Origin: Prauserella flavalba
GTDB taxonomy: Bacteria > Actinomycetota > Actinomycetes > Mycobacteriales > Pseudonocardiaceae
DNA length: 64,000 bases
NCBI RefSeq assembly: GCF_003202235.1
Contig: NZ_MASU01000005.1
Coordinates: 1,550,001-1,614,000 of the forward strand
Reading direction: 5' to 3'
The position numbers and the translations under genes were made by a program. The notes under the pieces were generated by a model that ran no database searches, was not told where the DNA came from, and worked only from the letters and a program-made list of their open reading frames with translations. Positions 53,799-60,870 of the stretch are shown here, piece after piece (position 1 is the first letter of the stretch; each line of letters opens with the position of its first letter).

Positions 53799-54244
53799 GC
53801 GCGCTGGGACGGATCGACCAGGTCGGCATCGTGGTGCGCGACCTCGACGCCTCCGAAGCGGGAATGCGCCGTGTCCTCGGACTGGAACCGCACACCCGCA
53901 CGGAGAACACCTACCGTCGCACCACCTACCGCGGCCGCGAGATCGACGCGACGGTGGGGGTGCTGCTCTACGACGTGCGCGGCCTCGAACTGGAGTTCCT
54001 CGCGCCACGGACCTCCGGCAACGTCTGGCAGGATTTCCTCGACGAGCGCGGCGAGGGGCTGCACCACATCCGGTTCGCGGTCGACAGCCACGCCGCGGCG
54101 CGCGACGACCTGCACTCGCGCGGCGTCGAGACCTACCAGGAGGGCGAGTCGATGCGCGGGGGCGGGGTTCGCTACGCCTACTACGACTCGGTGCCGTTCC
54201 TCGGTTTTCTCCTCGAGACGCTCAACCCGGGAGGTGCCCCGTGA
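53795..54244 (+). CDS. VOC (glyoxalase/epimerase fold) family protein
   Basis: 149 residues, the size of methylmalonyl-CoA epimerase-like VOC proteins, built of two beta-alpha-beta-beta-beta repeats. Likely metal ligands are Gln in I-D-Q-V-G-I-V-V (most relatives have His; glyoxalase I has Gln), Glu in G-L-E-L-E-F, His in G-L-H-H-I-R-F and Glu in F-L-L-E-T-L. GTG 53795 overlaps the flavoprotein stop and its own stop overlaps the SDR start, so all three are coupled. An epimerase, lyase or dioxygenase-like role cannot be decided. Confidence 0.85.
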   Translation: MSALGRIDQVGIVVRDLDASEAGMRRVLGLEPHTRTENTYRRTTYRGREIDATVGVLLYDVRGLELEFLAPRTSGNVWQDFLDERGEGLHHIRFAVDSHAAARDDLHSRGVETYQEGESMRGGGVRYAYYDSVPFLGFLLETLNPGGAP

Positions 54245-54930
54245 GCTACCCCGACGGTGTGCTCGCCCTCGTCACCGGCGGTGCGAGCGGGATCGGTGCG
54301 GCCACCGCGGCCCGGCTGCGCGCCGACGGCGTCCGCGTCGTCACCGCCGACCTCGCCCCCGGCGCGGACGAGAAGCTCGACGTCACGGACCCCGACGCCA
54401 CCGAGGCACTTGTGGCGGAACTGGGTCCGGTCGGCATTCTCGTGCACAGCGCGGGGATCGTCGGCCCCGCGCAGCCGCTCACCGAACTCGGGCTGGACGA
54501 GTGGCGGAAGGCCTTCCGCGTCAACGTCGACGGCACGTTCCTGATGTGCCGGGCGGTGGTGCCGGGCATGGTGCGCAACGGCTGGGGCCGCATCGTCACA
54601 CTGGCCAGCATCGCGGCCAAGGACGGCAATCCCGCGCAGAGCGCGTACTCGGCGTCGAAGGCCGCGGTCGTCGCGCTCACCAAGTCGCTGGGCAAGGAAC
54701 TGGCCACGACCGGCGTGCTCGTCAACGCCGTCGCCCCGGCCGCCGTCTCGACGCCGATGAACGCGGACACCGACCCGGCCGTGCTGGCCCGCTCCCAGGC
54801 ATTGACCCCCATGGGACGGTTCGGCACGCCGGAGGAGATCGCCGAGCTGGTCGCGTGGCTCTGCTCGGAGCGGGTGAGCTTCTCCACCGGCGCGGTCTAC
54901 GACGCCAGCGGCGGCCGGGCGAGCTACTGA
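54241..54930 (+). CDS. Short-chain dehydrogenase/reductase (SDR)
   Basis: 229 residues from GTG 54241, which overlaps the VOC stop. Classic SDR motifs are present: cofactor loop T-G-G-A-S-G-I-G, Asp-rich strand after it, H-S-A-G in place of NNAG, catalytic Ser in T-L-A-S-I-A, and Y-S-A-S-K. A C-terminal T-G-A-V-Y-D-A-S-G-G element is typical of the FabG-like branch. It is the last enzyme gene before LysR copy 2, whose ATG follows the SDR stop by one base, so the regulator is co-transcribed. It probably interconverts a ring hydroxyl and ketone of the pathway substrate. Confidence 0.93.
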   Translation: MSYPDGVLALVTGGASGIGAATAARLRADGVRVVTADLAPGADEKLDVTDPDATEALVAELGPVGILVHSAGIVGPAQPLTELGLDEWRKAFRVNVDGTFLMCRAVVPGMVRNGWGRIVTLASIAAKDGNPAQSAYSASKAAVVALTKSLGKELATTGVLVNAVAPAAVSTPMNADTDPAVLARSQALTPMGRFGTPEEIAELVAWLCSERVSFSTGAVYDASGGRASY

Positions 54931-54931
54931 C

Positions 54932-55816
54932 ATGGAGATGCGGTGGATCGAGGCCTTCCTCGCGGTCGCGGAGGAACTCCACTTCGGACGCGCGGCGGAG
55001 CGGCTGCACATGGCGCAGTCGCCGCTGTCCCAGACGATCAAGAAGCTGGAGAAGCACGTCGGCAGCCCCCTGTTCGACCGCAACACGCGCACGGTGACGC
55101 TGACGTCCGCGGGGCACGCGTTCCTGCCGCACGCCCGGCGGATCGTCAGCGAGACGGATCTGGCGTTGCGGGCCGCCAGCGCCGGGCCCGGCGACGTCTA
55201 TGGCCGCGTACGGCTTGGGTTCTCCGGGGCGCTCAACCACCTCACCCTGCCGCCCCTGACCCGCACGCTGCGCACGCGCCACCCGAACATCGCGCTGCAG
55301 CTGGTGGACCGGGTCACCACGGAGGACGCCGTCGGGCTGATCGAGCACGGAACCCTCGACGTGGCGTTCGTCGGCCTGCCCGCACCGGGAACGCTGCCGA
55401 CGCGCGTGGTCACCGTGGAGGAGCTCGGCGCCGCCGTGCCGTCCGGCCACCCGTTGGCGACGAGGGACCAGGTGGCGCTGTCCGATCTGGCCGGTGAGGA
55501 CTGGGTGCTCATGCCGGGCCAGTCCGCGCTGCGGGCGGTGATCCTCACGGCGTGCCACGCCGAGGGGTTCCGGCCCAGGGTCGCCCAGGAGGTCAAGGAC
55601 CCCTACGTGGTGCTGTCCCTCGTCGCGGGCGGCCTCGGCGTCTCGCTGGCGCCGACCTGCATCCAGCCGATCATGCCCGCCGGGGCCGTGTGGGTGCCGC
55701 TCACCGGACCCGCGCCCCGGCTGCGCAGCGCGCTGCTCTGGCATCCGGAGCGGCTCACCGACGCCGTGCGCACGCTGCTCGATGTCGCGGTAGAGGTCCT
55801 GCCCACACCCGAATAA
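54932..55816 (+). CDS. LysR-family transcriptional regulator (copy 2)
   Basis: 294 residues. The helix-turn-helix region (E-M-R-W-I-E-A-F-L-A-V-A-E-E-L-H-F-G-R-A-A) is nearly the same as in copy 1 at 51020. The effector domain is also similar, for instance the G-F-S-G-A-L-N-H-L-T-L-P-P-L-T-R segment shared by both. ATG 54932 sits one base after the SDR stop. It lies upstream of the YCII-led operon, whose promoter region carries the 14-bp element shared with the transporter promoter. Either paralogue could bind either site. Confidence 0.95.
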   Translation: MEMRWIEAFLAVAEELHFGRAAERLHMAQSPLSQTIKKLEKHVGSPLFDRNTRTVTLTSAGHAFLPHARRIVSETDLALRAASAGPGDVYGRVRLGFSGALNHLTLPPLTRTLRTRHPNIALQLVDRVTTEDAVGLIEHGTLDVAFVGLPAPGTLPTRVVTVEELGAAVPSGHPLATRDQVALSDLAGEDWVLMPGQSALRAVILTACHAEGFRPRVAQEVKDPYVVLSLVAGGLGVSLAPTCIQPIMPAGAVWVPLTGPAPRLRSALLWHPERLTDAVRTLLDVAVEVLPTPE

Positions 55817-55844
55817 AGTGCGATCGGCACACAATGCGTGCCGA

Positions 55845-55858
55845 ACCATGTATTGGAC
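55845..55858. promoter_or_regulatory. Candidate LysR operator upstream of the YCII-ADH-flavoprotein operon
   Basis: ACCATGTATTGGAC in the 72-base gap between LysR copy 2 and the next gene. It differs at one base from the element before the transporter operon (50975-50988, read on the minus strand). Confidence 0.55.
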
Positions 55859-55888
55859 TCACACAGTCGCACGGCGCAGGCTGAGCGC

Positions 55889-56164
55889 ATGGCTACCTTC
55901 GCAGTGAACTACACGTACGGCGCCGGCACCGAGTCCGCACGCGACCGCTGTCGCCCGGAACACAAGGACTTCCTCGCCGGCCTGCACGACACCGGCCGCC
56001 TGCGGGTGTCCGGCCCGGTCGACGGCGGGGCGTTGCTGATCCTGGAAGGCGAGTCCGCTGACGAGGTCGCCTCCGTCCTCGACGGGGATCCCTTCCGGCG
56101 CGAGGGCCTGATCGCCGAGCGCACCGTTCGCGAGTGGACGATCTTCTTCGGCGGCCTCAAGTGA
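55889..56164 (+). CDS. YCII-domain (YciI-like) protein
   Basis: 91 residues, the family size. The N-terminal strand A-V-N-Y-T-Y and the later H-x-D-F-L-A-G-L-H helix carry the His/Asp pair typical of YCII proteins, ferredoxin-like folds related to muconolactone isomerase. I chose ATG 55889 because it gives the standard N-terminus; the longer frame adds residues with no ribosome-binding site. It heads an operon with the alcohol dehydrogenase, whose GTG overlaps its stop. In catabolic operons such proteins are often isomerase- or lyase-like, but no reaction is assigned. Confidence 0.85.
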   Translation: MATFAVNYTYGAGTESARDRCRPEHKDFLAGLHDTGRLRVSGPVDGGALLILEGESADEVASVLDGDPFRREGLIAERTVREWTIFFGGLK

Positions 56165-57150
56165 AGGTCGCCCGCACGCTCGCGCGCGAGCGCATCGAGA
56201 TCGAGGAGGTTCCCGAGCCACGGCCGGGTCCAGGCGAGGCGCTCGTGCGCGTGCACACCGTCACCCTGTGCGGCACCGACCTGCACATCTGGGAGGACGA
56301 CTACGCCACCGAGCTGCCGATCGTGCAGGGCCACGAGATCGCCGGCCTCGTCGAGTCGGCACCCGCCGGCTCGGGTTTCGGGCCCGGTGACCGTGTGGCC
56401 GTGTCGCCGATGCGCTGGTGCGGCACCTGCTACGCGTGCGCGCTCGGCCGGGTCAACGCCTGCCGGAGCTCGTCGTGCCTCGGCTGCTACGAGGACGGCG
56501 GGCTCGCCGAGCTGATCGCCGTGCCCGTGACCGACCTGCACCGCGTCCCCGACGGGATGCCGACCGGGCTGGCCGCGCTCGCCGAGCCCGCGAGTATCGC
56601 CATGCAGGCGGTGCTGCGCGGGCGCCCCGAGAAAGGCGAGTGCGCGCTGGTGCTCGGCTGCGGTCCGATCGGACTGCTCGCCACCCTGCATCTGACGTCG
56701 CTGGGCGTCGACGTCGTCGCCGCCGACACGGCGGCGGACCGCAGCGCCTTCGCCCGGCGCTTCGGCGCCGTCGAGACCGTCGTGCCCGGTGCGGGGCCGG
56801 TGCCGGCGGAACCGTCACTGGTGATCGAGGCGACCGGCTCCCCCACCGCGTTCACCACCGCCGTCGAGACGGTCACCACCGCGGGCCGCGTGGTCCTCGT
56901 CGGGATCTCCGATCGACCGGTCACGCTGCCGATGCGCACCCTGCCCGTCAAGGACCTCGACCTGCTCGGCAGCCGCAACAGCGTGCGCCGCATGGGCGAG
57001 GCGCTGGAGCTGCTGGACGCGCACCCCGAGGCCGCGGCCGCGCTGGTGACCCACCGCGTGCCGTTCGCCGACATCGGTGATGCGTTCCCGTTGCTGCGCT
57101 CTCGCGACCGCCTGGTGGGCAAGGTCGCGGTGGAGGTGCTGACCACTTGA
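56161..57150 (+). CDS. Zinc-dependent alcohol/polyol dehydrogenase (MDR family)
   Basis: 329 residues from GTG 56161 (overlapping the YCII stop). Catalytic zinc ligands are Cys in L-C-G-T-D-L-H and His-Glu in G-H-E-I-A-G. The structural zinc site is a four-Cys cluster in W-C-G-T-C-Y-A-C plus a Cys seven residues on. The NAD-binding loop is G-C-G-P-I-G-L. The threonine/sorbitol dehydrogenase-like branch fits best. It is coupled both ways, with the next flavoprotein starting inside its stop. A polyol or cyclitol is a likely substrate class. Confidence 0.93.
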   Translation: MKVARTLARERIEIEEVPEPRPGPGEALVRVHTVTLCGTDLHIWEDDYATELPIVQGHEIAGLVESAPAGSGFGPGDRVAVSPMRWCGTCYACALGRVNACRSSSCLGCYEDGGLAELIAVPVTDLHRVPDGMPTGLAALAEPASIAMQAVLRGRPEKGECALVLGCGPIGLLATLHLTSLGVDVVAADTAADRSAFARRFGAVETVVPGAGPVPAEPSLVIEATGSPTAFTTAVETVTTAGRVVLVGISDRPVTLPMRTLPVKDLDLLGSRNSVRRMGEALELLDAHPEAAAALVTHRVPFADIGDAFPLLRSRDRLVGKVAVEVLTT

Positions 57151-58748
57151 GTGTGCTCACCCCCACCCTGTGCGATTCCTACGACGTGGTGGTGGTCGGC
57201 AGTGGGGCCGCGGGCCTGACGGCCGCGATCGCCGCCGCGACCGCCGGACTGTCCACTGTGGTCCTGGAAAAGGCCGACCGGCTCGGCGGCACCTCCGCCG
57301 TCGGCGGCGGGGTCATCTGGGCACCCGGCAACCACCTCATGACCGAGGCGGGGTTCACCGACTCGGCCGACGACGCCCGCGCCTACCTCGACGCCGGCAG
57401 CGGCGGCCGGATGACCGCCGACGAGATCGACCGCTACGTCACCACCGCGCCGCACGCGATCCGCTTCCTGACCGGAGCGGGTGTGCGGATGCGCGCGCTG
57501 GCCCGTCCCGACTACCACCCCGAGTGGGCAGGCGCGGCCGAGGGCCGGGGACTGGACCAGGAGCCGTTCGACCCACGCCCTTGGCCCGGGCTGGCGGAGC
57601 TGTTGCGGCCGCCGACGTACTTCCCGCTGATCACCATGGCCGAGCGGGACGCCCTCGCCGGGTCGCCCATCGATCCGGACCTGCTCGCCCGCCGCGCCGA
57701 GGACGGCGTGCGCACCATGGGCGGAGCACTCGTCGGCAGGCTGCTCGTCGCCGCACTCGACCGCGGCGCCGACATCGTCGCCGCTACGCCCGTGACCGGG
57801 CTGGAGCGCGACGGCACGGGATGGACCGTCACCGCGGGCCGTTCGATCCGGGCGGGCTCGGTGGTCCTCGCGTCCGGTGGGTTCGAGTGGAATCCCGCGC
57901 TGCGCAGGGCTTTCCTGCCCTACCCGGTGACGCCCATCAGCGCGCCGAGCAACACCGGGGACGGGCTGGTGCTCGGACTGCGCGCGGGCGCGGCCGTGGA
58001 CGAGATGACGGCGGTGTGGGGTGTGCCGGTGCTGGCCCCGCCCACGGCGCGTTACGACGGCTCGCCCTCCGGCCGCATGGGCAACGTCGAGCTGACCCTG
58101 CCCGGATCGGTCACCGTCAACGCCGCCGGACGCCGGTTCGTCAACGAGGCGACCAACTACCATGACCTGAACCGGGCGTTCGGCGCGATCGACCCGGCGA
58201 CGGGCCGGGCGGCCAACGCCCCCGCGTTCCTCGTGTTCGACCGCACCTATCTCGACCGCTACCCGGTCGCCGGCTCGACGCCCGGTGCCCCCGAGCCGTG
58301 GATGATCCGGGCCGGCAGCGTCACCGGGCTCGCGCACGCCACGGGCATCGACGCCGCCGGGCTCGCGGACACTCTGCGGACCTTCAACGAGCACGCCCGG
58401 CGGGGCGAGGATCCCGCGTTCGGCCGCGGCGCGAGCCCGCAGGACCGGCACCTCGGCGATCCGGCCGTCATGCCCAACCCCTGCCTCGCACCCGTGGAAC
58501 GCGCACCGTTCTTCGCGGTCCCGGTCCACGCGGGGGTGCTCGGCACGGCAGGCGGCCTGGCCACCGACGCCGACGGCCGCGTGCTCGACCACGACGCCCT
58601 GCCCATCCCGGGCCTGTACGCGGCGGGCAACTGCGCCGCGACGCTGTTCCGGGACATGTACCCGGGCGGAGGGGCGACGCTCGGCTCGGCCGTCGTCCGC
58701 GCCTACCGCGCGGGCAGGCACCTCGCCGCCCGCGGGCGGCCACGCTAG
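57147..58748 (+). CDS. FAD-dependent oxidoreductase, fumarate reductase/3-ketosteroid dehydrogenase-like (copy 3)
   Basis: 533 residues. The FAD motif is G-S-G-A-A-G-L, followed by V-L-E-K-A, then G-G-T-S-A-V-G-G-G and the flavin loop Y-P-G-G-G-A-T-L-G-S. TTG 57147 overlaps the dehydrogenase stop and has GGAGG ten bases upstream; GTG 57153 two codons later is an alternative. It is the third paralogue of this family within 14 kb, each in a different transcription unit. A hairpin is not obvious after it; the gap 58749-58957 holds the next promoter. Confidence 0.9.
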   Translation: MSVLTPTLCDSYDVVVVGSGAAGLTAAIAAATAGLSTVVLEKADRLGGTSAVGGGVIWAPGNHLMTEAGFTDSADDARAYLDAGSGGRMTADEIDRYVTTAPHAIRFLTGAGVRMRALARPDYHPEWAGAAEGRGLDQEPFDPRPWPGLAELLRPPTYFPLITMAERDALAGSPIDPDLLARRAEDGVRTMGGALVGRLLVAALDRGADIVAATPVTGLERDGTGWTVTAGRSIRAGSVVLASGGFEWNPALRRAFLPYPVTPISAPSNTGDGLVLGLRAGAAVDEMTAVWGVPVLAPPTARYDGSPSGRMGNVELTLPGSVTVNAAGRRFVNEATNYHDLNRAFGAIDPATGRAANAPAFLVFDRTYLDRYPVAGSTPGAPEPWMIRAGSVTGLAHATGIDAAGLADTLRTFNEHARRGEDPAFGRGASPQDRHLGDPAVMPNPCLAPVERAPFFAVPVHAGVLGTAGGLATDADGRVLDHDALPIPGLYAAGNCAATLFRDMYPGGGATLGSAVVRAYRAGRHLAARGRPR

Positions 58749-58893
58749 ACACGGTTCCCCGCGGAGTGCACGGCACGGCGTCGATGCCGGGCACCCGCGG
58801 GCCCGCCCCGTGGGCCCGTCGACCTGCTCACCACGTGACCGCGGCGGAGCCTTCCTCGCTCGGGCACGGGACGTCGTCGGGATCTTGAACGTT

Positions 58894-58916
58894 AAATGGC
58901 TGTATCGGCCACATTT
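58894..58916. promoter_or_regulatory. Candidate Lrp/AsnC-type operator
   Basis: Imperfect inverted repeat AAATGGC...GCCACATTT in an A+T-rich island 42 bases before the Lrp gene, next to a TTGACT (58922-58927). Autoregulation through such sites is common for this family. Not proven here. Confidence 0.35.
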
Positions 58917-58957
58917 CCCTATTGACTTGAGCGGAACCACCACCGCAAAGTTCCCTC

Positions 58958-59959
58958 ATGGGAGAACTCGTCAGGCTCGACGACGTGGACCGGCGGATCG
59001 TCGCCGCGTTGCAGCTCAACGGGCGGGCGTCCTGGAAGAAAATCGCCCAGGCCATCGGCGCCACGGAGTCGACGGTCGCGCGCCGGGGGCAGCAGCTCAT
59101 CGAGTCGCGGATCGTCGGCGTCACGGGCGTGCTCGACCACCTCCGTTGCGGGCTCGGCATCTCCCTGATCGTGCGGATGCGGTGCAGGCCCGGCCGCGCC
59201 AACGCCGTGGCCGACGCGCTCGCCGACCTGCCCGTCGCGCGGTTCGTCACCGTCGTCTCCGGCAGCGCCGACGTGGCGGCGGAGGTGGTGGTCCAGCGCC
59301 ACCAGGACGTCGCCAGTGTGCTGGTCGAGGACCTGCCCCGGCCCGACGACATCGTCGAGTCCGAGTCGATGGTGGTGGTGCGCAAGTTCTCGAACTTCGA
59401 GGAGTGGGACCCCGGGCTGCTCGGCCCCGAGGCCGCGGCGCTGCTGCGGCATCCCGCTCCGTTCGCAGGCCCGCAGGGCTGGCACGAGCCGGAACACCTC
59501 ACCGAGCAGGAGTTCGCGATCGCCGGGGTGCTCGCCGAGGACGGCAGGGCCACCTACGCGCAGCTCGCCGCCGCGGTCGGGGCCAGCGAGTCCACCGCGG
59601 CGCGGCGCGTCGAATCACTCATCAGCCGCGGCTGCCTGCGCTTCCGGACCCTCTTCGAGACGCCGGTGCTGGGACTGGACGTGAACTTCATGCAATGGCT
59701 GGCCGTGGAACCCGCCGAACTGGAGAACGTCGGCACGCGGCTGGCGAAGGAACCGTCCACCCGGTACGTCAGCGCGACGACGGGCCGGTTCAACCTGTGC
59801 CTGCACGGCGCCCTGCCCGGCTACGGCGACCTCTACGACTACCTCACGAAGGTCATCGGCGGGCTGCCCGGCGTGCACGCCGCCGACATGACCCTGCAGG
59901 CGCGCACGCTCAAACGCGCCTGGGTGCGGCTCGACGACGACGGCAGGCGCGCGCCGTGA
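58958..59959 (+). CDS. Double-length Lrp/AsnC-family transcriptional regulator
   Basis: 333 residues, twice the usual 150. Two HTH_AsnC domains are visible, one at about 6-55 (L-D-D-V-D-R-R-I-V-A-A-L-Q-L-N-G-R) and one at about 180-230 (L-T-E-Q-E-F-A-I-A-G-V-L-A-E-D-G-R). Each is followed by an AsnC ligand-binding-like half. The gene is a head-to-tail duplication product, a layout seen in a known subset of actinobacterial regulators. ATG 58958 has only a weak upstream purine run. Its stop overlaps the hydrolase start (GTGA), so it is the first gene of the ABC-transporter operon and probably its local regulator, sensing an amino acid or peptide-like ligand. Confidence 0.93.
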   Translation: MGELVRLDDVDRRIVAALQLNGRASWKKIAQAIGATESTVARRGQQLIESRIVGVTGVLDHLRCGLGISLIVRMRCRPGRANAVADALADLPVARFVTVVSGSADVAAEVVVQRHQDVASVLVEDLPRPDDIVESESMVVVRKFSNFEEWDPGLLGPEAAALLRHPAPFAGPQGWHEPEHLTEQEFAIAGVLAEDGRATYAQLAAAVGASESTAARRVESLISRGCLRFRTLFETPVLGLDVNFMQWLAVEPAELENVGTRLAKEPSTRYVSATTGRFNLCLHGALPGYGDLYDYLTKVIGGLPGVHAADMTLQARTLKRAWVRLDDDGRRAP

Positions 59960-60870
59960 GCGAGGACTCGCCGCCCTGGCGATGGCCGGAAGCGACCTGG
60001 CGCGGTCACGTCGAGCGCGTCCGCGCCGGGCGGCGCCTGACGCCGTCCCGCTGGCCCGGCGGCGCGCGGGTCGCGGTCGCGCTCTCCTTCGACGCCGACC
60101 ACGAGACGATCCCGTTGCGCGACGGGGACACCAGCCCCGGCAGGCTCGCACAGGGAGAGTACGGCGCCAGGGCCGCGATGCCGCGCATTCTCCGGCTGCT
60201 CGCCGAGTACGACGTGCCGGCCAGCTTCTTCGTGCCCGCCGTGTCGGCTCTGCTGCATCCCCGTTCCGTCGAGGAATGCGTCGCGGCCGGGCACGAGATC
60301 GCCGTGCACGGCTGGATCCACGAGCGCAACACGCTCCTGTCCCCTGCCGACGAGCTGGCCCTCACCAGCCACGCACTCGACACCCTGGAAGGGCTGTGCG
60401 GATCCCGGCCGGCCGGGATCCGCACGCCCAGCTGGGACTTCTCCGAGTCCACACTGGACGTCATCCGCGAGCTCGGATTCCGCTACGACTCGTCGCTGAT
60501 GGCCGACGACGAGCCCTACGAACTGCTCGCCGACGGCGTTCCCACCGGTGTGGTGGAGCTGCCGGTCGAGTGGATCCGCGACGACATGCCGTACCTGGGA
60601 ATGGAGCGCCACGCCGCGTTGCGCCCGTACACGCCGCCGCGCGCGCTGCTCGAGATCTGGCGCGACGAGTTCGACGCCGCGCGGGCCGAGGGCGGCCTGT
60701 TCCAGCTCACCCTGCACCCGCACGTCATCGGGCACCGCTCGCGGCTGGTGGTGCTGCGCGAGCTGCTGCGGCACATCCGCGGCTGTTCCGATGTCTGGTT
60801 CGCCACCCACGCGGCCGTCGCCGACGCCGCACTCGCGGCCATCGCGCCGCAGAAGGAGGTCTCCCCGTGA
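59956..60870 (+). CDS. Polysaccharide deacetylase (NodB-fold) family hydrolase
   Basis: 304 residues from GTG 59956. NodB motifs are present: S-F-D-A-D-H near the N-terminus with the acidic base and metal Asp, and H-G-W-I-H for the metal His pair, then R-T-P-S-W-D-F and a late L-H-P-H-V. The absence of a signal peptide and the likeness to PuuE/cyclic-imide-type members favour a cytoplasmic amidase on a small cyclic or acylated amide rather than a cell-wall deacetylase. It sits between the Lrp-like regulator and the peptide-type importer, overlapping both neighbours. Confidence 0.88.
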   Translation: MSEDSPPWRWPEATWRGHVERVRAGRRLTPSRWPGGARVAVALSFDADHETIPLRDGDTSPGRLAQGEYGARAAMPRILRLLAEYDVPASFFVPAVSALLHPRSVEECVAAGHEIAVHGWIHERNTLLSPADELALTSHALDTLEGLCGSRPAGIRTPSWDFSESTLDVIRELGFRYDSSLMADDEPYELLADGVPTGVVELPVEWIRDDMPYLGMERHAALRPYTPPRALLEIWRDEFDAARAEGGLFQLTLHPHVIGHRSRLVVLRELLRHIRGCSDVWFATHAAVADAALAAIAPQKEVSP

